64,000 nt of DNA from an uncultured Collinsella sp. GTDB taxonomy: Bacteria > Actinomycetota > Coriobacteriia > Coriobacteriales > Coriobacteriaceae. The DNA lies in contig CABVDJ010000005.1 of NCBI GenBank assembly GCA_902497025.1, forward strand, positions 1 to 64,000. Reading direction: 5' to 3'. Both the position numbers and the translations under genes were made by a program. Of this stretch, positions 26,477 through 34,958 are shown in pieces (position 1 is the stretch's first letter; each line of letters opens with the position of its first letter). The notes beneath the pieces are model-generated. The model was not told the origin of the DNA. It worked only from the letters and a program-made list of their open reading frames with translations, and did not search any database.

Positions 26477-27775
26477 TTACTCGGCGTCCTTGGCGGTCTC
26501 GTCGACCTCGGTCACCTTGGCGTTCTCGACCAGGTGGTCGACGGCCTTGGAGCGACGGATGGACTCGCGGACGGCAGGCATGCGGCCATCGGCGATGAAC
26601 TCGGCCTTGGAAGCCTCGACGTCCTTGACGCCGGCCTTCTCGAACTCGGCGTTGATGTCGTCCTCGGTGACCTCGATCTTGAGCTCACGGGCGAGGGCGT
26701 CGAGCGCCAGGGACTCACGGGCAACGTCGTTGGCCTGCTTGTGCAGGTCGCCGATGAACTGCTCCATGGTCAGGCCAGAAGCGGGCAGCCAGGTGTCCAG
26801 GGTCATGCCGCGGGCAGCGAGGTTGGACAGGAAGTTCTGGCCGAGCTCCTCAAAGACGGACTGCTCGTAGTCGGCGTCCATCTCCTCGAGCTGCAGACGC
26901 TCGGCGAGAGCGGAGACGCAACGGTTCTCCTTCTCGGCCGGGAGGCGGGAAGCCTTGTCCTGCTCGATCTCGATCTTGATGGCGTCGCGCATGGCCTCGA
27001 TGCTGTCGAAGCCAAAGTCGGACTTGACGAGCTCGTCGGTGAGCTCGGGGGTGTTGCGGACCTTGATGCCCTTGACGGTGACCTCGACGGTGTGGGTCTC
27101 GGCCTCCTCGCCCTCCTCGACCTCGTCGGTCCAGGTGACAGTCTTGACGTCGTCAACGTTAGCGCCGATCAGGGCCTCGTTGAACTCCTTGGGGTTGCTG
27201 TCGCTACCGGCGATGAGCATGCGGCCCTCGGCGGCGAAGTTGTCGGCGTTCTCGACGGCCTTGAGGTCGACGGTGACGTAGTCCTCGGCCTCGACGGCGC
27301 GACCCTCGACGTCCTCGAAGGTGGCACGGTAGTTGAGGAGCATCTCGACCTGGTTGTTGATCTCGGACTCGGTGACCTCCGCGGGAGGCATCTCGATCTC
27401 GACGGCGTCGAAGGAGGAGAGCTCAGCGGCGGGACGCAGGGAGAACTCGACGGTGTAGGTGTAGTCCTCGTGATCCTTGGCGAGGTCGAGCTCCTTGTAG
27501 TCGCCGCTCTTGGTGGGGACGATGTCCAGCTCGTTGAGGACGGCGGGCTCGTTGGCGGCGATCAGGTCGTTGGTGGCCTGAGCGAGGGTAGCCTCGGCGC
27601 CAAGAGCGGAGTCGATGACCGGACGGGGAGCCTTGCCGGCACGGAAGCCCGGGAAGCGGTACTTCTTGGCGGTGTCCTTGTAGGCCTTCTTGATCGCGGC
27701 GTCGACGTCGGCGGCCGGGATGGTGACCGTAGCGGTGAGCTTGGCGTCCTTGACGTCAGAAGCGGTGATGTTCAA
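26477..27775 (-). CDS. tig: Trigger factor
   Basis: This ribosome-associated chaperone and prolyl isomerase has about 432 residues. The ribosome-binding loop is clear (YRFPGFRAGKAPRPVI), followed by the PPIase domain (AEDYVTVDLKAVENADNF) and a long helical C-domain with acidic tail. I favour a TTG start at 27775: AGGAGGA (27781-27787) lies 6 bases before it and the protein then begins MNITASDVKD, as trigger factors do. The ATG at 27790 has its best Shine-Dalgarno sequence downstream rather than upstream. GTG at 27778 is the other option. Confidence 0.95.
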   Translation of the reverse strand: MNITASDVKDAKLTATVTIPAADVDAAIKKAYKDTAKKYRFPGFRAGKAPRPVIDSALGAEATLAQATNDLIAANEPAVLNELDIVPTKSGDYKELDLAKDHEDYTYTVEFSLRPAAELSSFDAVEIEMPPAEVTESEINNQVEMLLNYRATFEDVEGRAVEAEDYVTVDLKAVENADNFAAEGRMLIAGSDSNPKEFNEALIGANVDDVKTVTWTDEVEEGEEAETHTVEVTVKGIKVRNTPELTDELVKSDFGFDSIEAMRDAIKIEIEQDKASRLPAEKENRCVSALAERLQLEEMDADYEQSVFEELGQNFLSNLAARGMTLDTWLPASGLTMEQFIGDLHKQANDVARESLALDALARELKIEVTEDDINAEFEKAGVKDVEASKAEFIADGRMPAVRESIRRSKAVDHLVENAKVTEVDETAKDAE

Positions 27776-27866
27776 CACGTTCCTCCTCATACTGCCCAGC
27801 TTATCTGAGGTGCTGGTACCTTTATGCAACAAAGTGTCGCGACGGCCAGGGCCGACGCAAGTGCGA

Positions 27867-27950
27867 TGGTGCGGGCGAAAGGACTCGAACCTTCACGGGA
27901 ATCCCACCAGAACCTAAATCTGGCGCGTCTACCAATTCCGCCACGCCCGC
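27867..27950 (-). tRNA. tRNA-Leu (anticodon TAG)
   Basis: An 84-base class II tRNA with 7-bp acceptor GCGGGCG/CGCCCGC, D-loop GGTAGAC, anticodon stem CCAGA/TCTGG around TTTAGGT, a long variable arm, T-loop GTTCGAGTC and an encoded CCA end. Confidence 0.95.
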
Positions 27951-28036
27951 ATGAGCGCACAGACTAGGAATGATAGCAGATACGAACGGCAAGCGCACGC
28001 ACACCTTTTACAGGCTCACGACCTCACCACGAGTGC

Positions 28037-28061
28037 AAAAGGCGGGGCGAGTTGCCCCGCC
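28037..28061 (-). terminator. Terminator of the molybdenum hydroxylase operon
   Basis: GGCGGGGC / GCCCCGCC with a 5-base loop is followed by TTTT on the minus strand, about 40 bases after the stop codon. Confidence 0.75.
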
Positions 28062-28099
28062 CCGCCAATTACGACTTGTACGACTTGTTCGCTGACCCG

Positions 28100-30931
28100 C
28101 TACTCCCCCAGCAGGGCCTTCTCGGGCGTGATCGGCAGCGAACGGACCTGGTGGCCGGTGGCGTGTGCCACGGCCGAGGCCACGGCGGCGAGCGGCGTGT
28201 TGATGACGACCTCGCCGATCGACTTGGCGCCAAACGGGCCCGTCGGCTCGTAGCTCGGCTCAAAGGCCACGCGAATGCTGCCGATATCCAGACGCGTGGG
28301 CAGCTTGTAGCTCATAAAGTTGCCGGTGCGCAGACGACCTCGGTCATCGTGCTCGACGATCTCGTAGAGTGCGTGACCGATGCCCTGGGCAATGCCGCCC
28401 TCGGCCTGGACGCGCGCGAGCGCCTCGTTGATCACGGTGCCGCAGTCCACAGCCGCCGCATAGTCCACCACAGTCACCTTGCCGGTGGCCTTGTCGACCT
28501 CGACCTCGGCAATGCCGGCCATAAACGGCGGAGGCGAAACGGGCAGGCAGGCAGAGGCATGCGAGGTGAGCGCGTCGCCGCCCGCGATGTTCTTGACGCA
28601 CAGGTTAGCAAAGTCGCGCAGCGTGAGGTAGCGGTTCTGCTCGCGCGCGGCGCGCTCGTCGGACAGGCGCACGTACTGGCCATCAAAGACCACGTCGGCG
28701 GCGTCCACATCCCACATCTGGGCGGCCTTGGCGCAAATCTTCTCGCGCAGCTCGGTCGCGGCGTTCTTGGCTGCCAGACCTGTCACGTACGTGCCCGAGC
28801 TCGCGTACGAGCCGGCGTCGAACGGCGACACATCGGTGTCCACGCCGCGCACCACGATCATCGAACTCTCCACACCCAGCTCCTCGGCGGCAATCTGCGC
28901 CAGAATCGTGTCGACGCCCATGCCGTTATCGGTAGCGCCGGTGCCGATGGTAATGAAGCCGTCCTCTTCCAGGCGCATGTCGATGCCGGCGATGTCCACG
29001 TTGGAAATGCCCGAGCCCTGCATGGTGAGCGCACAGCCCAGAGCACGCACGCGGTCGCCCAGGTCGACGGCCAGCGGCTTGTCGCGCCAACCGATCATGT
29101 CCATCGCGCGCAGCAGGCAGCGGTCGAGCGCGCAGGCGTTGAGCTTCTCGTTGTAGTACTGCGGCGTGATCTCGCCCTCGCGCACGATATTCTTAAGGCG
29201 CAGGTCGGCGGGGTCCATGTGCAGCATATCGGCGAGCTCGTTGACGGCACTCTCCACGGCAAATTGGCCCTGGGTGGCACCGTAACCGCGATACGCACCG
29301 CCGCGGTTGGTATTGGTGTAGACGGCGTCCCAGCTAAAGCGGCTCGCCTTCACATGGTTGTAGATGGGCAGGCTCTTGTGGCCCGAGAGGCCGATCGTCG
29401 TGGTGGCATGCTCGCCATACGCGCCGGCGTTGGACAGCGTGTGCAGATCGATGGCCGTGATGGTGCCGTCGTTCATAGCGCCAAGCTTAACGGTCATCTG
29501 CATCTGGTGGCGCGAGTTACCCGCGGTGATAGTCTCCTCACGGGTGTAGCAGCAGTAGCTCGGACGGCCGGTCTGCTGCGTCACAAACGCAACGAAGATC
29601 TCGCAGCAGCCCGTCTGCTTGGAGCCAAAGCCGCCACCGATGCGCGGCTTAATGACCTGCACCTGCGACTGCGGAATATCGAGCGACTGCGCGACCATGC
29701 GGCGCACATGGAAGGGCACCTGTGTGGAGGTGGTCACCGAGATGCGGCCGAACGCGTCGGTCGTCGCGAAGGCTCGGAAGGTCTCCATGGGCGCGGTCTG
29801 CGTGGCCTGGCTAGTGTAGGTGCGCTCAAATACGATGTCGCTCTGGGCGAAAGCCTCGTCCAGGTCGCCAAAGTCGCTGGTACCGCTGCACACCAGGTTG
29901 CGCGGGACGTCGCCGCCCTGCGGGAACATAAAGGTCACGTCGCCCTCGGGGTGGACCACGATGTCGTTATCGAGCGCCTGGGTAAAGTCGAGCAGCGGCT
30001 CGAGCACCTCATAGTCGACCTTGATGAGCTTGAGCGCCTTGTCGGCGGCCTCCTCGGTCTCGGCGGCGACAATCGCCACCTCCTCGTTTTGGTAGCGCAC
30101 GAGGTTCTCGAGGATCAGGCGGTCGTAGGGACTCGGCTGCGGATAGCTCTGTCCGGCAATGGTAAAGCGCCGCTTGGGCACGTCCTCGTAGGTGTAGACG
30201 CCCACGACGCCGGGCACCTTCAGGGCGCGTGACGTATCGATGGAGCGGATCTTGGCGCGAGCATACGGGCTGCGCTTGAGCTTAACGATGAGCGCGCCGG
30301 CGGGCACCAGGTCGCCTGTATAGACGGGACGACCCTCAAGCAGCGCCTTCGAGTCCTTCTTGGGCTGCTTGTGGGTGATCTGCTTGTAGGAGACGCCATC
30401 GCAGCTGGTGTCGTTGACGGGCAGCTCGGGCATCTCGAAGCCCACCTGCACGCCGGACTCGTTGAGAAAGCGGACGATGGCGCGCAGCTGGCTCTCGTAG
30501 CCGCTGCAACGGCACAGGTTGCCGGCGAGCTGGCGCGAGACCTCCTCGCGCGTGGCGACGAGGCTCGGGTCCTCCTTGGCGGCACGGGCGAGCGCCAGCA
30601 CGTTCATGATAAGGCCGGGGGCGCAAAAACCGCACTGCTCGGCGCCTTCGGCAGCCATCGCACGGGCGAGAGCCTCGGACTCGGCCTTAAGGCCCTCAAG
30701 CGTGGTAATGGTGTGGCCCTCGACGCGGGCGGCGGGAACTGAGCAACTCAGCACCGGGTCGCCGTCGAGCCACACCGTGCACAGGCCGCAGTTGGTGGTT
30801 TCGCAGGCACAGCGCACCGACGCGCAACCCTGCTCGCGCAGCAGCGCAAAGAGCATGGTGTCGGGGGCAATCTGAACCTTGACCTTACGGCCGTTGAGCG
30901 TAAAGGAAAGATCGATGAGTTTGGCAGCCAT
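28100..30931 (-). CDS. Fused iron-sulfur/molybdopterin subunit of a xanthine dehydrogenase-family molybdenum hydroxylase
   Basis: This 943-residue protein joins two usual subunits. Residues 1-160 carry two [2Fe-2S] clusters: a plant-type set (CASVRCACETTNCGLCTVW) and a helical set (CGFCAPG with CRCSGY). Residues 185-943 form the molybdopterin subunit, with TYTSQATQTAPMETF, GGGFGSKQTGC, AYRGYGATQ and the C-terminal GAKSIGEVVINTP holding the catalytic Glu. It would hydroxylate a purine or aldehyde-type substrate. The FAD subunit gene lies immediately upstream with a one-base overlap. The Mo ligand is the cofactor itself, so no Sec codon is expected; the neighbouring selenium genes leave open a labile selenium cofactor. 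Confidence 0.9.
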   Translation of the reverse strand: MAAKLIDLSFTLNGRKVKVQIAPDTMLFALLREQGCASVRCACETTNCGLCTVWLDGDPVLSCSVPAARVEGHTITTLEGLKAESEALARAMAAEGAEQCGFCAPGLIMNVLALARAAKEDPSLVATREEVSRQLAGNLCRCSGYESQLRAIVRFLNESGVQVGFEMPELPVNDTSCDGVSYKQITHKQPKKDSKALLEGRPVYTGDLVPAGALIVKLKRSPYARAKIRSIDTSRALKVPGVVGVYTYEDVPKRRFTIAGQSYPQPSPYDRLILENLVRYQNEEVAIVAAETEEAADKALKLIKVDYEVLEPLLDFTQALDNDIVVHPEGDVTFMFPQGGDVPRNLVCSGTSDFGDLDEAFAQSDIVFERTYTSQATQTAPMETFRAFATTDAFGRISVTTSTQVPFHVRRMVAQSLDIPQSQVQVIKPRIGGGFGSKQTGCCEIFVAFVTQQTGRPSYCCYTREETITAGNSRHQMQMTVKLGAMNDGTITAIDLHTLSNAGAYGEHATTTIGLSGHKSLPIYNHVKASRFSWDAVYTNTNRGGAYRGYGATQGQFAVESAVNELADMLHMDPADLRLKNIVREGEITPQYYNEKLNACALDRCLLRAMDMIGWRDKPLAVDLGDRVRALGCALTMQGSGISNVDIAGIDMRLEEDGFITIGTGATDNGMGVDTILAQIAAEELGVESSMIVVRGVDTDVSPFDAGSYASSGTYVTGLAAKNAATELREKICAKAAQMWDVDAADVVFDGQYVRLSDERAAREQNRYLTLRDFANLCVKNIAGGDALTSHASACLPVSPPPFMAGIAEVEVDKATGKVTVVDYAAAVDCGTVINEALARVQAEGGIAQGIGHALYEIVEHDDRGRLRTGNFMSYKLPTRLDIGSIRVAFEPSYEPTGPFGAKSIGEVVINTPLAAVASAVAHATGHQVRSLPITPEKALLGE

Positions 30932-31845
30932 TAGCGCACCTCGCTAGAATCGACGCCGGGCACGCGGCGGAAGGAATACTCGTCCGTGGCAAACTTGGGG
31001 ACCTGCACGGTCTCGAGCTCGCGGGCAAGCGCGGCCGAAAGCTCGATGCCGGCGGCGCGGCGCACGGCCTGAATCGCTAGCGGGGCCGAGATGCGGCGGC
31101 GGTAGTCGGCCGAACCCCACAGGTTGGTGCCGTAGCTCAGCGCGCGCACGGATGCGGCCAGGGCGCGAAGCTCGTCCTCGGAAGGATGCTCGTTGGTAAG
31201 GCCGCACGCCTCGCCCTGCAGCAGGGTCGCGCGCAGCGGGCGGGCGCCCACGGTGACATGCCAGCTGTTATCCCACCAGGCAGCGGTGACGTTCAGCGAG
31301 GGGAAGTCGGTCGCGGCCTTGCGCACGGCCTCGTAGCTCGCACGGTAGTCGTGTTTAACGACCACGATGTGCTCGATCACGTCGCGCACGTAACCCATGT
31401 CAACGAACTCCGCGAGTGGCACGCGGCCGGCGCCCGTCAGCTCAACGTAAGAATCAAGCGCAAGGAAGGCGGAGAGAACGTCCGAGAAGCCAAAGCGGCC
31501 GTAGATGCTGCCGCCCACCGTGGCGGTATTGCGCAGCTGCACGCCCACGATATCGTGGACGGCGAACTCAAAGACATTGTTGACAAGCGCGTTGAGCTCG
31601 GCATGGCGCTCGAGCTGGCGCAGGGTGCACATGGCGCCGATGCGAAATTCGGTCTCGGCCTCCTCGATTTGATCGAGTCCGCAGGCCGAAAGGTCAATCG
31701 CCGTCGCCACGCGACGCGAACCCAGGCGCATCCAGATGCCGCCGCCCACAATCTTGTTGTTGCGGTTCTTCTGTAAGAGCTCATAGGCTTCGGCCGCGTT
31801 TCCAACACGGACGTAGGTACCGAACTTGAGCACGTTCTCCCCCAT
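30931..31845 (-). CDS. FAD-binding subunit of the molybdenum hydroxylase
   Basis: This 304-residue protein is of the CoxM/XdhB family (PF00941 then PF03450). NNKIVGGGIWMRLGSRRVATAIDLSACG near residue 30 is the FAD pyrophosphate region. HDIVGVQLRNTATVGGSIYGRFGFSD near residue 100 is the second FAD motif. The C-terminal CO_deh_flav_C-like part follows. It would pass electrons from the two [2Fe-2S] clusters of the downstream gene product to NAD or another acceptor. Its stop overlaps the next start by one base. A weak GGGGGAG-type region precedes the ATG. Confidence 0.88.
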   Translation of the reverse strand: MGENVLKFGTYVRVGNAAEAYELLQKNRNNKIVGGGIWMRLGSRRVATAIDLSACGLDQIEEAETEFRIGAMCTLRQLERHAELNALVNNVFEFAVHDIVGVQLRNTATVGGSIYGRFGFSDVLSAFLALDSYVELTGAGRVPLAEFVDMGYVRDVIEHIVVVKHDYRASYEAVRKAATDFPSLNVTAAWWDNSWHVTVGARPLRATLLQGEACGLTNEHPSEDELRALAASVRALSYGTNLWGSADYRRRISAPLAIQAVRRAAGIELSAALARELETVQVPKFATDEYSFRRVPGVDSSEVR

Positions 31846-31940
31846 CTCTTCACTTGTCCAGTACCTTTAAGTGTACCAAACGAGGGGGCATAGCTCGTGT
31901 CGGGACAAAATGAACCGTTTTCCTCCGTCGCATGCGGATC

Positions 31941-31975
31941 AAAAAAGGCTCCCAGCCAAGATGACTGGGAGCCTT
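31941..31975 (-). terminator. gdhA terminator
   Basis: AAGGCTCCCAG / CTGGGAGCCTT with a 9-base loop is followed on the minus strand by six T. It lies 26 bases after the gdhA stop. Confidence 0.88.
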
Positions 31976-32000
31976 CTGCGATGCTATATCAAGCGAAGAT

Positions 32001-33356
32001 TTAGCAGACGCCCTGGGCGAGCATGGCGTCGGCGACCTTCAGGAAGCCGGCGATATTGGCGCCCATGACGAAGTTGCCCTCCTCGCCGTACTCCTTGGCG
32101 GTGTCGTCCACGTTGTGGAACATGCCGCGCATGAGCTGCTCGAGCTTGCCGTCGACCTCCTCGAAGGTCCAGGACAGGTGCTCGGCGTTCTGGCTCATCT
32201 CCAGGCCGGACACAAGCACGCCGCCGGCGTTGGCAGCCTTGCCAGGCATGAAGGCGACGCCATTCTCCTGGAAGTAAGTCGTGGCCTCGATGGTCGTGGG
32301 CATGTTCGCGCCTTCGCCGACCACCTTGCAGCCGTTGGCGACGAGCGCCTGGGCGTCCTCGAGCAGCAGCGTGTTCTCGCGAGCGCAGGGCAGCGCGATG
32401 TCGCAGGGCAGCTGCCACACGCCACGGCCGTCGCCCTCGTGCCACACGGCGTTGGGCTTCTCGTCAACGTACATAGCGAGCGTAACGCCCTTGTCGTGAC
32501 CGGAGCGCTTCTTGTTGTAGACATGCTCGAGCACGGTGTAGTCGATGCCGTCGGGATCCTCGACCCAGCCGTGGGTGTCGGAGCAGGCGAGCACCTTGCC
32601 GCCGAGCTGGGCGACCTTCTGGACCGCGTAGATGGCGACGTTACCGGAGCCGTGAACGACGACGTTCTTACCCTCGAAGGAGTCGCCGCGGCTCTTGAGG
32701 TACTCGTCCACAAAGTAGACCAGACCGTAACCGGTGGCCTCGGTACGGGCGAGCGAGCCGCCAAAGGAGAGGCCCTTGCCGGTAAGGACGCCGGTCCACT
32801 CGTTGGTCAGGCGCTTGTACTGACCGAACAGGTAGGCAACCTCGCGGCCGCCAACGCCCAGGTCGCCGGCGGGAACGTCGGTGTTGGGGCCAATGTGGCG
32901 ATAGAGCTCGGTCATGAAGGACTGGCAGAAGTGCATGATCTCGTTGTTGGACTTGCCCTTGGGGTCAAAGTCGGAACCGCCCTTGCCGCCGCCCATGGGA
33001 AGGGTGGTCAGGCTGTTCTTGAGGATCTGCTCCAGGCCCAGGAACTTGAGCATGCCCAGGGTGACCGTCGGGTTAAAGCGCAGGCCGCCCTTGTAGGGTC
33101 CAATGGCAGAGTTGAACTCGACGCGGTAGCCGCGGTTGACCTGGACCTTGCCCTGGTCGTCGACCCAGGGAACACGGAACATGACGATGCGCTCGGGCTC
33201 GACGAGGCGCTCAAGCAGGGCGGCCTCCTCGTACTCGGGATGGGCGTCGAGCGCCGGCTGGATGGTGCCGAGGATCTCGGTCGCGGCCTGGATGAACTCA
33301 GGCTGCTCGGGATAGCGGGCCTTGAGCTCGTCGAGAACTTTCTGCGTGTAGCTCAT
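32001..33356 (-). CDS. gdhA: Glutamate dehydrogenase, hexameric short type
   Basis: This 451-residue enzyme interconverts glutamate with 2-oxoglutarate and ammonia. It has NSAIGPYKGGLRFNPTV (first active-site Lys), LPMGGGKGGSDFDPKGKS (second Lys, near residue 125), and PAGDLGVGGREVAYLFGQYK. The nucleotide-binding domain follows with VVHGSGNVAIYAVQKV. It belongs to the 450-residue class typical of anaerobes. Cofactor preference cannot be set firmly. I chose the ATG at 33356 because TTGGAGGAAGC lies directly before it and MSYTQKVLDELK fits the family start. Confidence 0.96.
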   Translation of the reverse strand: MSYTQKVLDELKARYPEQPEFIQAATEILGTIQPALDAHPEYEEAALLERLVEPERIVMFRVPWVDDQGKVQVNRGYRVEFNSAIGPYKGGLRFNPTVTLGMLKFLGLEQILKNSLTTLPMGGGKGGSDFDPKGKSNNEIMHFCQSFMTELYRHIGPNTDVPAGDLGVGGREVAYLFGQYKRLTNEWTGVLTGKGLSFGGSLARTEATGYGLVYFVDEYLKSRGDSFEGKNVVVHGSGNVAIYAVQKVAQLGGKVLACSDTHGWVEDPDGIDYTVLEHVYNKKRSGHDKGVTLAMYVDEKPNAVWHEGDGRGVWQLPCDIALPCARENTLLLEDAQALVANGCKVVGEGANMPTTIEATTYFQENGVAFMPGKAANAGGVLVSGLEMSQNAEHLSWTFEEVDGKLEQLMRGMFHNVDDTAKEYGEEGNFVMGANIAGFLKVADAMLAQGVC

Positions 33357-33572
33357 GCTTCCTCCAATTGATGGAAAAGAAAAGTATCGTTCGAGGCGCC
33401 CCATGCGCCGCGAGCTTTAACGAGTATGGATAATATCGCACTGTTGCAGCAAAGTTACGCATAAGCCGACGAGCAGATGTTTCGTTTTGATTACGATGCA
33501 GGTAGAAGCGTTTTTGAGTGCCTGACGCGCAAAACCCGTGTTTCAAACCTGTTTCGTCCACGTGTTCCAAGC

Positions 33573-33603
33573 CACCACATTGGGGACAGGCACCTTTGTG
33601 GTG
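33573..33603 (-). terminator. Hairpin after the Cys-rich DUF3343 gene
   Basis: CACCACA (33573-33579) pairs with TGTGGTG (33597-33603). The inner GGGGACAGG..CACCTT may extend the stem. There is no strong T run, so termination is unproven. Confidence 0.4.
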
Positions 33604-33613
33604 ATGTTGGTGG

Positions 33614-34024
33614 TTAGAGGACGAGCTGATGGTAGTCGGCGGGGGTTATGCGGCCTTCGGTGGCAGCGCGGAAGGCGGCGAGAGCATCGCCCGAGAACGG
33701 CATGGCCCAGCACAGCCCACAGCCGGCGGTAATGGAGCCGGGCAGCGGCATGATGCGCCCGGGCACACCGGCGGCAAGACACAGCTGTTCGCATTCCATC
33801 ACATCGAAGGTGCTATCGAACGAAACGATGATCTTGCGTTCGTGATCAGAGGCATCGCCGAACGAGGCCTCGCGGTGCGACTCGCGATACGCAGCCGCCG
33901 CTGCCTCTTCCTCGGCCGTATGTCCACAGCTGCCACAGCCGCAGGTGCAAGGCTCGGACCCATCGCAAGTGCAAGGTTCCCCAGTATCGGGGCAAATATC
34001 ATGTGACACGGCATCTCCCGTCAT
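33614..34024 (-). CDS. DUF3343 putative Se/S carrier with Cys-rich N-terminal extension
   Basis: The last 75 residues of this 136-residue protein match the DUF3343 pattern (IIVSFDSTFDVMECEQLCLAAGVPGRIMPLPGSITAGCGLCWAM), including the conserved GCGL Cys. That family is associated with selenium and sulfur trafficking. The first 45 residues are an unusual extension with eight Cys, several in CTCGCGSC-like spacing, which suggests a metal- or selenide-binding site. It lies 14 bases after mobA in the selA-selB-tRNA-Sec-mobA run. A second, plain DUF3343 gene lies at 61612-61863. No strong ribosome binding site precedes the ATG. Confidence 0.75.
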   Translation of the reverse strand: MTGDAVSHDICPDTGEPCTCDGSEPCTCGCGSCGHTAEEEAAAAAYRESHREASFGDASDHERKIIVSFDSTFDVMECEQLCLAAGVPGRIMPLPGSITAGCGLCWAMPFSGDALAAFRAATEGRITPADYHQLVL

Positions 34025-34038
34025 TGATGTGTGCAGAT

Positions 34039-34671
34039 CTAGGCGAGCAACTCGGCCGCCGCAAACTCCTCGGGCGTATTGACGTTCTCGAAGCAGAGCG
34101 TCGAGCCCGCGGCCTTAACGATCTGCGGCTCATCCATATAACCGGCCTGAACGCGACTGATCAGGCAGCGAATGCGCTGTCGGTCGCAGGAGAGCAGCTC
34201 TTGGGCAACCGGCGCACACGCGTCACGGCGCCAGACGGCGCAAAGCGGCTCAATCCCCCGCTCCTCGCGCGGCACGCACACATCGAGTGCCTCGGCCTCG
34301 ACACGGCCGGCAAGGGCACCGATCAGCTCCGAAGAGACAAACGGCATATCACAGGCGACGATAGCCACGAGAGGCAGCCGGGCTGCAGTCAGCGAACTCG
34401 CGATGCCGCGCATGGCGCCCGCCGGCCCTTCAAGGTCCGCCACCACACGCGGCACCAGGCCGCCAAACGTGTGCTCCTCAAGATAGGCAAGCTCGCTGAG
34501 ACGCGAAGTCGTCACGACCAACTCGCCGGCAACTGGCGCCAGCCGACCCAGTACGCGCTCGATGAGCGGCTCGCCGCGAAACGTCATGCGCGCCTTATCG
34601 CAGCCCATGCGCGACGACAACCCGCCCGCCTGGACAACACAAGAAAGATCGGCCCGTCTTACGGTAGTCAT
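34039..34671 (-). CDS. mobA: Molybdenum cofactor guanylyltransferase
   Basis: This 210-residue protein attaches GMP to molybdopterin to make the bis-MGD cofactor that formate dehydrogenase needs. The nucleotidyltransferase signature is VVQAGGLSSRMGCDKARMTFRGEPLIERVL near the N-terminus, followed by VADLEGPAGAMRGIASSL and IVACDMPFVSSELI. I chose the ATG at 34671 because GGAGGT lies 10 bases upstream; the open frame runs further but crosses the tRNA-Sec gene and so is not coding there. Its place between tRNA-Sec and a DUF3343 gene fits supply of FdhF. Confidence 0.88.
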   Translation of the reverse strand: MTTVRRADLSCVVQAGGLSSRMGCDKARMTFRGEPLIERVLGRLAPVAGELVVTTSRLSELAYLEEHTFGGLVPRVVADLEGPAGAMRGIASSLTAARLPLVAIVACDMPFVSSELIGALAGRVEAEALDVCVPREERGIEPLCAVWRRDACAPVAQELLSCDRQRIRCLISRVQAGYMDEPQIVKAAGSTLCFENVNTPEEFAAAELLA

Positions 34672-34760
34672 ACGGCAAAACACCTCCATCGGCATGCTCG
34701 AAACCCGGTGCACGAAGCTCAATACCGCCGCCGAAATAGCGGCGCTACAAAAAGCTCGTG

Positions 34761-34815
34761 CAAAAACAAAACAGCGCCTTTGCGGCACGCAGCAAGACCG
34801 CGAGCACAAAAGCGC
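34761..34815 (-). terminator. Possible terminator after tRNA-Sec
   Basis: On the minus strand GCGCTTTTGTG pairs imperfectly with CGCAAAGGCGC and is followed by TGTTTTGTTTTTG. It lies 11 bases after the CCA end of tRNA-Sec. Confidence 0.5.
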
Positions 34816-34825
34816 TGGTAGCGTA

Positions 34826-34922
34826 TGGCGGGAACGTATGTGAATCGAACACATCCAAGACGTTTTGCACGCCTCGCAACGGTTTTGAGGACCGCGGAGC
34901 CCACCGGAGCCCATCCGTTCCC
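34826..34922 (-). tRNA. selC: tRNA-Sec (anticodon TCA)
   Basis: This is a 97-base tRNA with a TCA anticodon in the loop CCTCAAA, flanked by stem GCGGT/ACCGT. It has a long variable arm, T-arm ATGTG-TTCGATT-CACAT, discriminator G and encoded CCA. The extended acceptor arm and overall layout match bacterial tRNA-Sec. The eighth acceptor position appears to be a G-A mismatch. It lies 36 bases after the end of selB. It delivers selenocysteine at the TGA codons found here in fdhF and selD. Confidence 0.93.
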
Positions 34923-34958
34923 AAGTGCGGCGGTATTTTACCAAACCGAGCAGCCAAT

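Noticed and set aside
28052..30232. A 726-codon open frame on the plus strand
   Set aside because: Shadow of the molybdenum hydroxylase gene.
34672..34944. N-terminal extension of MobA to 34944
   Set aside because: The extension would cross the tRNA-Sec gene, and a good ribosome binding site supports the ATG at 34671.
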